Shown here: piece by piece, positions 40,875-49,671 of the stretch
How the letters are laid out: every line of letters begins with the position of its first letter
How positions within the stretch are numbered: position 1 is the stretch's first letter
NCBI RefSeq assembly: GCF_022790535.1
Contig: NZ_LOHG01000004.1
Span: 269,326 to 333,325 of the forward strand
From: Pseudomonas maioricensis
Lineage (GTDB): Bacteria > Pseudomonadota > Gammaproteobacteria > Pseudomonadales > Pseudomonadaceae
Length of the DNA: 64,000 nucleotides
Direction: 5' to 3'
Notes under the pieces: generated by a model
What the model was told of the DNA's origin: nothing
Seen by the model: the letters and a program-made list of their open reading frames with translations, nothing else
Database searches by the model: none
Made by a program: the position numbers and the translations under genes

Positions 40875-41543
40875 ATGACCTTACAGAATTCGAACATTCG
40901 TACTGCCAAAAAAAGCCTGCTGAAGACCTGCGCACTGGCTGCCGGTATCAGCCTCTTCACACTGCAAGCCTTCGCCGGTGACTCCGCGCTGTACGGCCCC
41001 ACCGCACCAAAAGGCTCGACCTTCGTGCGTGTCTATAACGCCAGCAGTTCCGAGATCAGCGCTTCGGTTGGCAACACCAACATGAACGAAGTTGCGCCAC
41101 AAGGCAGCACCGCTTTCAGCTTCATGCCACAAGGCGATTACACCGCAAAACTGGGCAGCCAGAGCGTGCCGGTGAAGCTGGCCAGCGACAAGTATTACAC
41201 CCTGGTCAACAACGCCAGCGGCAAGCCACAACTGGTTGATGAACCACCGTTCAAAAACAAGCAGAAGTCGCTGGTCCGCGTACAGAACCTCAGCGACAAG
41301 GCACTGACCTTGAAGACCGCTGACGGCAAGACCGAAGTGGTCAAAACCGTTGCCGCCAAAGGCACCGGCGAGCGTGAAATCAACCCGGTCAAAGTCAGCC
41401 TGGCGCTGTACGACGGCGACAAGAAAATCACTGACCTGAAACCGGTTGCCCTGGAGCGTGGCGAAGCCGCCGTGCTGTACATCACCGGTAGCGGCAGTGG
41501 CCTGTCCCCGGTGTGGGTAAAACCACCGGTAGCTACTCGCTAA
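40875..41543 (+). CDS. algF: Alginate O-acetylation protein AlgF
   Basis: A 222-residue periplasmic protein with a signal peptide ending near residue 35 (LFTLQAFAG) and a mature part of beta-rich domains (AKGSTFVRVYNASSSEIS; LVRVQNLSDKALTLKTADG). It is needed for acetylation, probably as an adaptor for AlgI/J/X. It follows algJ by 14 bases. Confidence 0.95.
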   Translation: MTLQNSNIRTAKKSLLKTCALAAGISLFTLQAFAGDSALYGPTAPKGSTFVRVYNASSSEISASVGNTNMNEVAPQGSTAFSFMPQGDYTAKLGSQSVPVKLASDKYYTLVNNASGKPQLVDEPPFKNKQKSLVRVQNLSDKALTLKTADGKTEVVKTVAAKGTGEREINPVKVSLALYDGDKKITDLKPVALERGEAAVLYITGSGSGLSPVWVKPPVATR

Positions 41544-41557
41544 TTACGGATTAGTTG

Positions 41558-41586
41558 GTCGGCCCGATGTATCACCGGGCCGACCG
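41558..41586 (+). promoter_or_regulatory. Stable hairpin between algF and algA
   Basis: GGTCGGCCCG pairs perfectly with CGGGCCGACC over a 9-base loop. No T-run follows, so it is more likely a processing or partial-attenuation element than a full terminator. It fills part of the 117-base gap before algA. Confidence 0.65.
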
Positions 41587-41660
41587 ACGCGGAACAAAAA
41601 CAAGACTGAAACGACAGACCGACGTACAGCCCTATTTCGAAATGCTCTTGGAGAAACAAA

Positions 41661-43112
41661 ATGATTCCAGTGATCTTGTCAGGCGGTAGCGGTTCACGAC
41701 TCTGGCCGCTTTCGCGTAAGCAATTCCCAAAACAGTTTCTGGCTCTGACCGGGAACCACACCCTCTTCCAGCAAACCCTCGAGCGCTTGAAGTTCGAAGG
41801 CATGCAAGACCCGATTGTGGTCTGCAACAAAGAGCACCGTTTCATCGTAAACGAGCAGCTCAACGCACTGGGTCTCGAAACCCAGGCAGTCATCATGGAA
41901 CCCTTCGGCCGCAACACTGCACCGGCAGTGGCGATCACCGCCATGCTGTTGCTCAGCGAAGGCAACGACGAGCTGATGCTGGTCATGCCTGCTGACCACG
42001 TGATCGAAGATCAGAAAGCCCTGCAACGCGCGCTGGCCCTGGCTACAGTGGCGGCCGAGCGTGGCGAGATGGTGCTGTTCGGCGTACCGGCCACCAAGCC
42101 GGAAACCGGTTATGGCTACATCAAATCCACTGCCGATGCCCTGCTGCCGGAAGGCGTAAGCCGCGTATCGCACTTCGTAGAAAAGCCTGACGAACAGCGC
42201 GCGACCGAGTTCGTTGAAGCCGGTGGTTACTACTGGAACAGCGGCATGTTCCTGTTCCGCGCCAGCCGCTTCCTGGAAGAACTGAAAAAGCACGATCCGG
42301 ACATCTACGACACTTGCATGATGACCCTGGAGCGCAGCAAGCACGAAGGCGACACCATCGACATCGATGAAGCCACTTTCGCCTGCTGCCCGGACAACTC
42401 CATCGACTACGCCGTGATGGAAAAAACCCAACGCGCTTGCGTCGTGCCATTGAGCGCTGGCTGGAACGATGTTGGCTGCTGGTCGTCGCTGTGGGCTGTG
42501 CAGGAAAAAGACAGCAACGGCAACGTCACCAAAGGCGACGTGGTTATCCAGGACAGCCGCAACTGCATGATCCACGGCAACGGCAAACTGGTGTCGGTGA
42601 TCGGTCTGGACAACATCGTAGTGGTCGAAACCAAAGACGCCATGATGATTGCTCACAAGGACAAGGTTCAGGGCGTCAAGCAGATGGTCAACACGCTCAA
42701 TGAGCAAGGCCGCAGCGAGACTCAGAACCACCTTGAAGTCTATCGTCCATGGGGTTCCTACGACTCCGTCGACATGGGCGGCCGCTTCCAGGTCAAGCGC
42801 ATTTCGGTAAAACCGGGTGCCAGCCTGTCCCTGCAGATGCACCACCACCGCGCCGAACACTGGATCGTGGTATCGGGCACCGCACAGGTCACCTGCGACG
42901 AGAACGTGTTCCTGCTCACCGAAAACCAGTCGACCTACATCCCGATTGCCTCGGTTCACCGCCTGAAAAACCCAGGCAAGATCCCGTTGGAAATCATCGA
43001 AGTTCAATCCGGCAGCTACCTGGGTGAAGACGACATCGAACGTTACGAAGACGTTTACGGTCGCTCTGCTCAACTGGAAGCCGGCGTCAAGACACAAACC
43101 ATTGCACGTTAA
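41661..43112 (+). CDS. algA: Mannose-6-phosphate isomerase / GDP-mannose pyrophosphorylase
   Basis: A bifunctional 483-residue cytoplasmic enzyme (phosphomannose isomerase type II) that supplies GDP-mannose to AlgD. The N-terminal nucleotidyltransferase domain has GGSGSRLWPLSRKQFPKQFL and FVEKP. The C-terminal cupin isomerase domain has RISVKPGASLSLQMHHHRAE and HWIVVSGTA. Last gene of the operon, followed by a strong terminator. Confidence 0.97.
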   Translation: MIPVILSGGSGSRLWPLSRKQFPKQFLALTGNHTLFQQTLERLKFEGMQDPIVVCNKEHRFIVNEQLNALGLETQAVIMEPFGRNTAPAVAITAMLLLSEGNDELMLVMPADHVIEDQKALQRALALATVAAERGEMVLFGVPATKPETGYGYIKSTADALLPEGVSRVSHFVEKPDEQRATEFVEAGGYYWNSGMFLFRASRFLEELKKHDPDIYDTCMMTLERSKHEGDTIDIDEATFACCPDNSIDYAVMEKTQRACVVPLSAGWNDVGCWSSLWAVQEKDSNGNVTKGDVVIQDSRNCMIHGNGKLVSVIGLDNIVVVETKDAMMIAHKDKVQGVKQMVNTLNEQGRSETQNHLEVYRPWGSYDSVDMGGRFQVKRISVKPGASLSLQMHHHRAEHWIVVSGTAQVTCDENVFLLTENQSTYIPIASVHRLKNPGKIPLEIIEVQSGSYLGEDDIERYEDVYGRSAQLEAGVKTQTIAR

Positions 43113-43149
43113 TCTGCTGTTTTAACTGCAATCGGCAACGAGCAGTACA

Positions 43150-43203
43150 CCTCAACAACCTTTTGCGTATCCCCATCCGCAGTAGGTTGTTGAGGTTTTT
43201 TTT
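43150..43203 (+). terminator. Terminator of the alginate operon
   Basis: An 11-base perfect stem (CCTCAACAACC with GGTTGTTGAGG) and a loop of about 24 bases, followed by eight T. It stands about 38 bases after the algA stop. Confidence 0.88.
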
Positions 43204-43281
43204 GGCCTGCGTTTTTGGGTCGAGATAGCGCCTGACTCTGTGGAGGACTCTATGCTCGTCTGCAAGATGAAGTTCACGACG

Positions 43282-43369
43282 TGGAACCGGCTTCAGCCGG
43301 GAAGAGACCTGTACGGTCACTGCATTCTCATCGCCAGAAATAACCTGTTCCCGGCTAAAGCCGGTTCCA
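43282..43369. repeat. REP-type inverted repeat (D family)
   Basis: Arms GGAACCGGCTTCAGCCGGGA and TCCCGGCTAAAGCCGGTTCC. Same type as the element at 49171. Confidence 0.85.
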
Positions 43370-43484
43370 AGCCCAGCAAGCCTCTTGGACCATTTCGCAA
43401 CTACGCCTATCAGCGTTGGCGATAAGCAATGCGCAGAAGCCCGACTTAGAGCGGGCGGCAACTTTCGTTAGGATGCTCCGCAGA

Positions 43485-43512
43485 TTGTCACTGTCAATTA
43501 TGACAGTGACAA
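43485..43512. promoter_or_regulatory. Perfect 12-base dyad upstream of the PLC gene
   Basis: TTGTCACTGTCA and TGACAGTGACAA separated by ATTA: a 28-base site with perfect arms, ending 60 bases before the gene start. This is the geometry of a dimeric repressor or activator site. The cognate regulator cannot be identified. Confidence 0.65.
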
Positions 43513-43572
43513 TGCTCGGTGACTTGGCGCTTGATATCCACGAAACCCTTTTATGGATAAGAGGTACTGGAA

Positions 43573-45450
43573 ATGAGCACCGATGATCGCCCTGCTTCGC
43601 CTGAACAAGCGTCGTTATCCTCGACTACAGATGACGGCGATTCAACGCCAGGCTTTACCACTAAAGAGCAGTATCCTCCCGTCCCTGGCGACAGTGATGA
43701 CGAAGGCTCAATTGATTCAGGCTGCCCGGGCGGCGGTACTTCAGGAGGCGTCTGCACCCCATTCAATAACCAGTATCGCAGCAGTTGGATGTCTTCCTAC
43801 AATGGGGCCAGGTATTTGCGAATTGCGGACGCGATATTGCCTGGGACTCATAACTCAGGCTTTGATAAGGAAGCGCCCTACAGCAACAGTTTTGAAACAT
43901 GCCAGGATGTATCGCCCTACAAACAAATCATGACCGGAATCAGGGTGCTTGACCTGCGAGTGCAATTCTTCTCAGGCGTCCCGGCAGGCAGCCCCGACCG
44001 ATTTCAGATTTTTCACAGTCTGGTTTCGCAACGCACTGTAGACGGGGATATTCTGGGGGAGGTTTTGCGGTTTCGGACGCATACACCGGGTGCAGGCAAC
44101 CCCAAACAGGAAATCATTGTCCTGAACTTCCACCGGTTCAACAACTTCACTGTCGCCGCACACCTTGAGTTGCACCAACTCATCAAGTCACGGCTAAACG
44201 ATATTCTGATTCCTCCGTGGATGAGTGAGCTGACCATCCACGAGATCTGGGAATATAACAATCCGGCCATCGTTATCGCCTATGGCGACGGCCAGAGAGA
44301 CCCCCTTTTCTGGCCCGGTGTGAATCAGCGCTGGATGGGCCAGAACACGCCTTCCACCGATGAGCTCAAAGCGTTTATGGATCGCGTCGCTCAAGAGGAG
44401 AAGCCTCACGACGAACTTCGAGCCATTCAATGCGCAAAATATAACAAGGTAGTTTTTACCCCGGATGACTTCTCCGACAAAGTGAGGCAGTGGTTCTACT
44501 CAGACAATCGAACCTCCTACATTCAGAACTTTTTCATTATCAATACCGACTGGTCATTGAGGCAGAGGCTGATCGATAACTGCATTCATGCCAATGTTCA
44601 GAAGGCGCTAAGACTGAGGCCAATCATAACGATTCATATAACACAGAGCGAAAGTTTCACGTTACCCGGTGGTAACCGTGCGATGATTGCACTCTCCTAT
44701 AACGGCCACTGGACAAAAGTAATTCATCTACCTCCCTATATATCCAGCCACGCGACCATACTGATCAAAAATACGGCCACTTACTCCACCGAAGTAGATA
44801 CCACGCGAACTGACTTTCCGTTCGATTCAATGCCACTTCACACAGGAGATATCCTTTCATTAACAGCGATCAACGGAACCTTGAGGCACCGCATTCTTGC
44901 ACCCACCTACATGGCAGAACAGAACAACCCCGCCATCCCGGCGCCGCGTGCTCACGAAAAGCTCATTCATTATCAACTCGCCGATGGATACTGGTCAGAG
45001 CGCATCCAGCTCGCGGCCATGGCTCCAGACTCGAGCATCGTCGAAATATCATCCAGCGCAACCTTAGTCGCGATACTGGTGGGCTCAAATATGGTCAATG
45101 GGCAAGATATCCGCATCGCTAGCGGCTTTTCGGAGTATTTCGTATTTCATGCACAGTCCGGAGTCTGGGAAAAAATCACCAGGGAGACTGATCCGCCGCC
45201 TGAACTCATCCCGCCAAGGCAGTTACGGATAGCACTTAACAACTCCCAGCCGATAGTTTTGGACTGGGACTGGGTGCCTGCTGCGGTGAAGTACAAAGTT
45301 TACCGCTGGTGGACGGAGATCGAGGAAACACCCGACCTTCGCTTTAGGCGCACGATGGATGGCTACGGGCGTTTCCACGTACGGGCTGTTGACGCCGCGG
45401 GTAATCTCTCGGAAAAAACCAATTACGTGTACAACTATCCTCCTTCGTGA
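43573..45450 (+). CDS. PI-PLC X-like domain protein
   Basis: A 625-residue protein. Residues 1-65 are acidic, Ser/Thr/Gly-rich and probably disordered. The phosphatidylinositol-specific phospholipase C-type domain follows, with both catalytic histidines visible: H93 in LPGTHNSGF and H148 in FQIFHSLVS, plus GIRVLDLRV. The C-terminal third is beta-rich, ending with a fibronectin III-like segment (LDWDWVPAAVKYKVYRWW...RFHVRAVDAAGNLSEK). There is no Sec signal peptide. Likely a secreted phospholipase or lipid-binding protein, by an unknown route. Its codon use and AT content differ from the alginate genes. Confidence 0.75.
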   Translation: MSTDDRPASPEQASLSSTTDDGDSTPGFTTKEQYPPVPGDSDDEGSIDSGCPGGGTSGGVCTPFNNQYRSSWMSSYNGARYLRIADAILPGTHNSGFDKEAPYSNSFETCQDVSPYKQIMTGIRVLDLRVQFFSGVPAGSPDRFQIFHSLVSQRTVDGDILGEVLRFRTHTPGAGNPKQEIIVLNFHRFNNFTVAAHLELHQLIKSRLNDILIPPWMSELTIHEIWEYNNPAIVIAYGDGQRDPLFWPGVNQRWMGQNTPSTDELKAFMDRVAQEEKPHDELRAIQCAKYNKVVFTPDDFSDKVRQWFYSDNRTSYIQNFFIINTDWSLRQRLIDNCIHANVQKALRLRPIITIHITQSESFTLPGGNRAMIALSYNGHWTKVIHLPPYISSHATILIKNTATYSTEVDTTRTDFPFDSMPLHTGDILSLTAINGTLRHRILAPTYMAEQNNPAIPAPRAHEKLIHYQLADGYWSERIQLAAMAPDSSIVEISSSATLVAILVGSNMVNGQDIRIASGFSEYFVFHAQSGVWEKITRETDPPPELIPPRQLRIALNNSQPIVLDWDWVPAAVKYKVYRWWTEIEETPDLRFRRTMDGYGRFHVRAVDAAGNLSEKTNYVYNYPPS

Positions 45451-45957
45451 ACCCGGCCCACACCTTCAACTGGGCTGCCTCCTACAGAGACAGCTCTTTC
45501 CAGGCTTGCGCGCGCAGCGGAACGCTCAGGCTTTTTCACGGACCTTGGTACCGTGTCTGTCGGCGCGGCCTCTGTGTCCGTGGCGGCGCGCTTTCTTGCG
45601 GCACAATAGTGAAACTGTACATCGCAGGTAAGAGTGCTCATGCGCACGGTCTGCGGACGAATGCAGGTCTTCATTCATGCGCACCATCAGCAAATCCAAC
45701 CCTGTGTTCGCTCGCTGCAGGATAAAGAAACGCAACAAGTAAGAATTTATGTTGTTTGCTTGTCCGTGCTTTACGCACGTTATCAAAGAGTGCGACAAAT
45801 TCACTTCTGCTTACATCTTCAGGATTGACCTCGAACCGCGATCAGTGATTACGTCATTTCATTAGTTAACCAAACCAACTCACAGCGCGAATGTATGCCT
45901 GGCGTATCGCCAGGCACTTAAAGCCGTGCAAAAAAAATACATATAAAAGGGATTTCA
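45451..45957. other. Intergenic region without recognised gene
   Basis: A 507-base stretch with several overlapping short frames in both directions, none with a plausible protein. It lacks the REP families seen elsewhere. It probably includes the promoter of the secreted protein gene; a possible -35/-10 pair could not be fixed. Confidence 0.45.
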
Positions 45958-46869
45958 ATGAACAACTGCACCTTTAAAAAAATACTGCTTGCCACATCAC
46001 TTTTCCTGGCATTGAGTGGATTATATGGTTCAACAGCTTTAGCGATACCGGCCTGTGACCCAGACACCAGCCAGCAAGCTAACACACCGGAAATGAACAG
46101 CAGTCAAGATCAGACAGAAACACCTCCCGAGAACACCGATGTTCAAATCATCGACCTGCCGGACAAGATCAATAATGTCTTTGGTAAATTGGAGAGCGCT
46201 GGTGATGTTAAATATTACAACTTTACTGCGGTGCGTGGACAGAAAGTAATGATCAACGATGTCCTGCAAGGAAAAAACGGGGCTTACTTTACAATCGAAT
46301 ATAACCTTGCAGACAGTTGGCAACCTTTACCTACGTTAAAACCAATCATCACTCCCCCACTCACCCTCGGTCAGAAGGTTCAGCTCAGAATTTCCCATCC
46401 GGCCGGGGTGACCTTTCAATCAGATAAGTACTTCAACATTGATTTCGGCTCAGCCCCCTACGCCCACAATATCAGGATTGAAACAGAAGGCCCGAAGACT
46501 GGAACCTATTTCATGACTTCAACGTTCAGAGAGAAAATTATGTGGGCGACGAATATCAGGGACTCAACGGGTCAGCTTCTAGAAGGGGCTACAGTCGATT
46601 TTGTCATAAGAGCCGATGACCAAAATCTTTCTAACGAGGTTAACTCTCGACGCGTCACCGTCACGGGAGGCATCGTGGAATACGTGAGCTTTCCGGCCTG
46701 CAGTGGGCGCCACGTGACAACCCCTTTTACCGGGGTCTATGACTTCAAAACAAAATGGCGCGCCACTTATAATACCGGCCACTGGCAGGTTTCTGTCCGG
46801 GGCAACCCATTTACTGGCATCAGCCCCGTATCCATCACACAAATTTGCTCGATGAACATCAGCGGTTAA
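45958..46869 (+). CDS. Secreted protein with PPC-like beta domain
   Basis: A 303-residue exported protein; signal peptide about 1-30 (ILLATSLFLALSGLYGSTALA). A low-complexity Ser/Gln/Thr/Glu linker (about 35-60) is followed by a segment that resembles bacterial pre-peptidase C-terminal domains (KLESAGDVKYYNFTAVRGQK). The rest is beta-rich with two cysteines late (FPACSGRH, TQICSMN) that could pair. No enzyme motif was recognised. The gene is AT-rich and lies in the accessory block after the alginate operon. Confidence 0.65.
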   Translation: MNNCTFKKILLATSLFLALSGLYGSTALAIPACDPDTSQQANTPEMNSSQDQTETPPENTDVQIIDLPDKINNVFGKLESAGDVKYYNFTAVRGQKVMINDVLQGKNGAYFTIEYNLADSWQPLPTLKPIITPPLTLGQKVQLRISHPAGVTFQSDKYFNIDFGSAPYAHNIRIETEGPKTGTYFMTSTFREKIMWATNIRDSTGQLLEGATVDFVIRADDQNLSNEVNSRRVTVTGGIVEYVSFPACSGRHVTTPFTGVYDFKTKWRATYNTGHWQVSVRGNPFTGISPVSITQICSMNISG

Positions 46870-46875
46870 TGCGTT

Positions 46876-46908
46876 AAGGCTAACTGCATTTCTCATGTAG
46901 TTAGCCTT
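46876..46908. terminator. Hairpin between convergent genes
   Basis: AAGGCTAACT-G-CAT pairs with ATG-T-AGTTAGCCTT around a short loop. It lies 7 bases after the stop at 46869 and overlaps the stop codon of the convergent gene. There is no T-run, so termination strength is uncertain. Confidence 0.55.
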
Positions 46909-47488
46909 CTCGCAAACAAGAGTGGGTAAAATGCCGAGCATAATCGCCTGACAATCCCTCTATCGTACGCCCTACTAAACCCGCCAACATCCAGACATAG
47001 TCTTCTGCCGCTTTCTTGAATTCTGAATGCTCATTAAGCAATTCAAAAAGCTGTTTTTCAGCCTTCGCATCGATTGGGCGTAATATGCTGACTGGCCTAA
47101 TGGTGCCCGTTTCATCAATTGAGAAACTTAGTTCGTTTAGTAATTCAGGATCGACCCCAACAGCCGTTTTTTTGACGTCTAACCAAATACTATCCATTTG
47201 AGTTGCAACGCACTCGACGGCGCGCCTGCGGGCATCTATTTTTGAGTGCTCATAAGCATCCCAAGGGTTCAGTGCTGCGCAGGGGCATACACAACCCTCA
47301 TGCAAGCGCAGCGTATTAGCAAATCTTACTTCGTCATAAACATAATCGGGCTCTGGCTGACTGAGCACAAACTCGCACTCCCGCGCGGTTATCTCATCCA
47401 CCCCCCCATTGCTCTTAGCTTTCTCATAGGCAATTTCAATTGCGCGTCTATACGAATGATTTTGATCGATGATGAAAGTCAGATTCAT
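46901..47488 (-). CDS. Protein of unknown function
   Basis: A 195-residue soluble protein with no recognised family. It is rich in acidic residues and helices (ARECEFVLSQPEPDYVYDE; AEKQLFELLNEHSEFKKAAED). Three cysteines cluster in HEGCVCPCAAL and recall a metal-binding or redox patch. The ATG at 47488 (MNLTFIIDQNH) has GGAGAG upstream. The gene is AT-rich, convergent to the secreted protein gene, and may have been acquired. Confidence 0.55.
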   Translation of the reverse strand: MNLTFIIDQNHSYRRAIEIAYEKAKSNGGVDEITARECEFVLSQPEPDYVYDEVRFANTLRLHEGCVCPCAALNPWDAYEHSKIDARRRAVECVATQMDSIWLDVKKTAVGVDPELLNELSFSIDETGTIRPVSILRPIDAKAEKQLFELLNEHSEFKKAAEDYVWMLAGLVGRTIEGLSGDYARHFTHSCLREG

Positions 47489-47835
47489 GGCGGTCTCTCC
47501 TGCCGGGTTACATGAGAGTTGTAACGGCAGCCCCATGAATTAGCTGACCTGAGTACCTTGACTGAGAAATCCCGTAAGCTTGTAAGACTCAGACTACAAG
47601 TTACCTCTCTAATCGTCCCCCGGAAGTTAGCGGCACTTATCTACGCCCCCATAACGTTAACCATTATTTTTGCCAAAAAGCCCCGAGGGATCACCTTCGA
47701 CGCCGTATACGCTCACAGATGGGCATATCTAGTGTTGATCTTTAACCTCAATGGGAGTGCATCCCTCACCAGCATTAGCACACCCCACCCCGCTTTCGGT
47801 ACGATGCGTACTCATCTGTTCACGAGGCGCGACTC
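47489..47835. other. Intergenic region without recognised gene
   Basis: A 347-base gap between divergent genes, so it must hold both promoters. A weak dyad around 47578-47604 (AGCTTGTAAGACTCAGACTACAAGTT) is visible. No supported coding sequence. Confidence 0.45.
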
Positions 47836-48300
47836 ATGCTGTTCGGCGCATTGCTTATCATCACCTGGCTGATTTTGCTGCTGCGGTATCCGGCCAAGGC
47901 CTTGCCTGTCTCCCTCGCGGCTGCCGCTGGCCTGGGCGTTGTGGCGATGGTGGTCATCTGGCAAGACAGTCAGGAGACCCGCCGTCTGGAGCATCTGGGC
48001 CTGCGTATGAATTACGCGCCGGACCAATGCCCTGTCGGCAAGCCGCTGCTGGTGCTGATAGACAACACCAACGACGTTCCGCTGCGAGAACTGCGTTGGC
48101 GTGTGGCCGCGTATGCGCCTGGCGATACCGTCAACCTGACTGACGACGCCTATGCAGGCCCGCGCTATCAAGGCCCCGGCGATTTACAGGCGGGCAGCCA
48201 ATGGCAGGATTGCTTGCCGCTCCCTCCCCTGCGCCAAGGCTATCGCCCGCAGACGCTGGAGTTTCGGGCCGAGCATTTACAAGGCAGTTTTTCGGATTAA
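47836..48300 (+). CDS. Small membrane protein of unknown function
   Basis: A 154-residue protein with two N-terminal hydrophobic helices (about 2-17 and 25-42). A soluble, probably periplasmic domain of about 105 residues follows, with conserved-looking NTNDVPLRELRWRVAAYAPG. It precedes the SDR gene by 17 bases and is probably cotranscribed. No function can be assigned. Confidence 0.65.
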   Translation: MLFGALLIITWLILLLRYPAKALPVSLAAAAGLGVVAMVVIWQDSQETRRLEHLGLRMNYAPDQCPVGKPLLVLIDNTNDVPLRELRWRVAAYAPGDTVNLTDDAYAGPRYQGPGDLQAGSQWQDCLPLPPLRQGYRPQTLEFRAEHLQGSFSD

Positions 48301-48317
48301 CCCAAAGGAACACAACA

Positions 48318-49130
48318 ATGCCCAACGTCTTGATCACCGGCTGCTCCAGCGGCATTGGCCGCGCACTGGCTGATGCGTTCAAAGGTGCGGGTTATGAAGT
48401 CTGGGCCACGGCACGCAAGCCTGAAGACGTGTCTGCGCTTAATGCAGCGGGTTTCACGGGTGTGCAGCTGGACGTCAATGACGGTGCTGCGCTGGAGCAA
48501 TTGGCGGCACGGTTCGAAGGGCTGGATGTGTTGATCAACAACGCCGGATACGGTGCCATGGGGCCGCTGCTCGATGGCGGCGTCGATGCAATGCAGCGCC
48601 AGTTTGAAACCAACGTGTTTTCGATCGTGGGCGTGACCCGTGCGTTCTTTCCGGCGCTTCGGTCCAGCAAGGGTCTGGTGGTGAACATAGGCAGCGTGTC
48701 CGGCATATTGGTCACGCCATTTGCCGGAGCGTATTGCGCGTCCAAGGCGGCAGTGCATGCCCTGAGTGAAGCGTTGCGTCTGGAGCTGGCGCCCTTCTCG
48801 ATTCAGGTGCTGGAAGTTCAGCCAGGCGCCATCGACACCCGTTTTGCGAAGAACGCCAGCCATGAAGCTGAATTGCTGATCAACGAGCAATCGCCGTGGT
48901 GGCCGCTGCGTGAAGGGATTCGAGCGCGAGCCAAGGCGTCACAAGACAACCCGACTCCCGCCACCGATTTTGCTCGTGATGTGCTGCGCGCCGTGCAACA
49001 GGCCGAAGCGCCACGCTTGTTGCGCTCGGGCAATGGCTCAAGGGTGTTGCCGTTGATGAATTGGCTGCTGCCCAAAGGGTTGCTGGATAAGAAACTGCGC
49101 CAGCGGTTTGGGCTGGATAAGAAGCTCTAA
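48318..49130 (+). CDS. Short-chain dehydrogenase/reductase (SDR)
   Basis: A 270-residue classical SDR oxidoreductase. The cofactor motif is TGCSSGIG (7-14), then NNAGYG; the catalytic Ser is in NIGSVSG and Tyr139/Lys143 in YCASK. An arginine in ATARKPED suggests NADP preference. The C-terminus ends in a basic amphipathic stretch (KLRQRFGLDKKL). The start at 48318 has an AAAGGAA ribosome site. Substrate unknown. Confidence 0.88.
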   Translation: MPNVLITGCSSGIGRALADAFKGAGYEVWATARKPEDVSALNAAGFTGVQLDVNDGAALEQLAARFEGLDVLINNAGYGAMGPLLDGGVDAMQRQFETNVFSIVGVTRAFFPALRSSKGLVVNIGSVSGILVTPFAGAYCASKAAVHALSEALRLELAPFSIQVLEVQPGAIDTRFAKNASHEAELLINEQSPWWPLREGIRARAKASQDNPTPATDFARDVLRAVQQAEAPRLLRSGNGSRVLPLMNWLLPKGLLDKKLRQRFGLDKKL

Positions 49131-49170
49131 TCGCATTTCCGGATTGAAATGCGATCCCGAATATTGGCGC

Positions 49171-49266
49171 GACGTGGGACCGGCTTTAACCGGGAAGAGG
49201 CCAGTACAGCCACCAAAATTATGCTGTCATAACGACAGTCTTCCCGGCTAACGCCGGTCCTACGTC
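49171..49266. repeat. REP-type inverted repeat (D family)
   Basis: Arms GACGTGGGACCGGCTTTAAC and the complement-like GGCTAACGCCGGTCCTACGT. Second D-family copy of the window. Confidence 0.82.
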
Positions 49267-49287
49267 ATCGCGCATTGCGCAGGACCA

Positions 49288-49391
49288 GTGGGAGCGAGTC
49301 GGCGGCATTCCGACTTGCCCGCGATTAAGGCGCTGCGGTAGTTCTGACAGTCCGTGTCATCGTTCATCGCGAGCAAGCTCCGCTCCCACAG
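49288..49391. repeat. Diverged A-family REP
   Basis: Outer arms GTGGGAGCGAG and GCTCCGCTCCCAC. The left inner arm carries an insertion (CGGCGGCATTCCGACTTGCC), while the right arm keeps ATCGCGAGCAAGCTC. Confidence 0.65.
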
Positions 49392-49456
49392 AAAACCCGC
49401 CGTCAGGCAGAACAAGTCGCGGGCAAACCTGGAATCTGCCAACAGATTCCGTTGCG

Positions 49457-49669
49457 TTACCTGGACTCAACCCGCGCCAGTGAGCGTTCGAGTTCAGTCT
49501 TGGCCATGCCGATCAGGTGCACCACCGAAAAGGCTAGATCGCGTTTCGGGCCGTTGAGGCTGTCGCCGGTTTCGTAGGCTGTGGCGGCTGCGCAACGCAG
49601 CAGGTCGCTGACGTGCAGCAGGGATTCTTCCAGCGTGGGTTGGGGTGGATCTGGCGTTACTTTGATCAT
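49457..49669 (-). CDS. Small Pseudomonas protein, DUF3077/DUF6124-like (paralogue)
   Basis: A 70-residue helical protein; the core VSDLLRCAAATAYETGDSL and PKRDLAFSVVHLIGMAKTE is closely related to that of the protein at 10622-10825. The N-terminus (MIKVTPDPPQPTLEESL) is different. A GAGG ribosome site lies upstream of the ATG at 49669. It is preceded, on the minus strand, by the second copy of the structured leader. Function unknown. Confidence 0.72.
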   Translation of the reverse strand: MIKVTPDPPQPTLEESLLHVSDLLRCAAATAYETGDSLNGPKRDLAFSVVHLIGMAKTELERSLARVESR

Positions 49670-49671
49670 CT

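Noticed and set aside
41694..43097. A 467-codon frame antisense to algA (and similar long antisense frames in algX, algG and other alginate genes)
   Set aside because: High-GC coding DNA commonly yields long complementary frames; none shows a domain, and the sense genes are unambiguous.
43240..43425. A 61-codon frame between algA and the PLC gene
   Set aside because: It lies over a D-family REP and its translation only reflects repeat sequence.
45435..45828. Overlapping short frames on both strands downstream of the PLC gene
   Set aside because: No ribosome site, no similarity and inconsistent codon use; recorded as intergenic.
47558..47872. A 104-codon plus-strand frame before the small membrane protein
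   Set aside because: It overlaps the start of the well-supported gene at 47836 in another frame and has no protein-like features.
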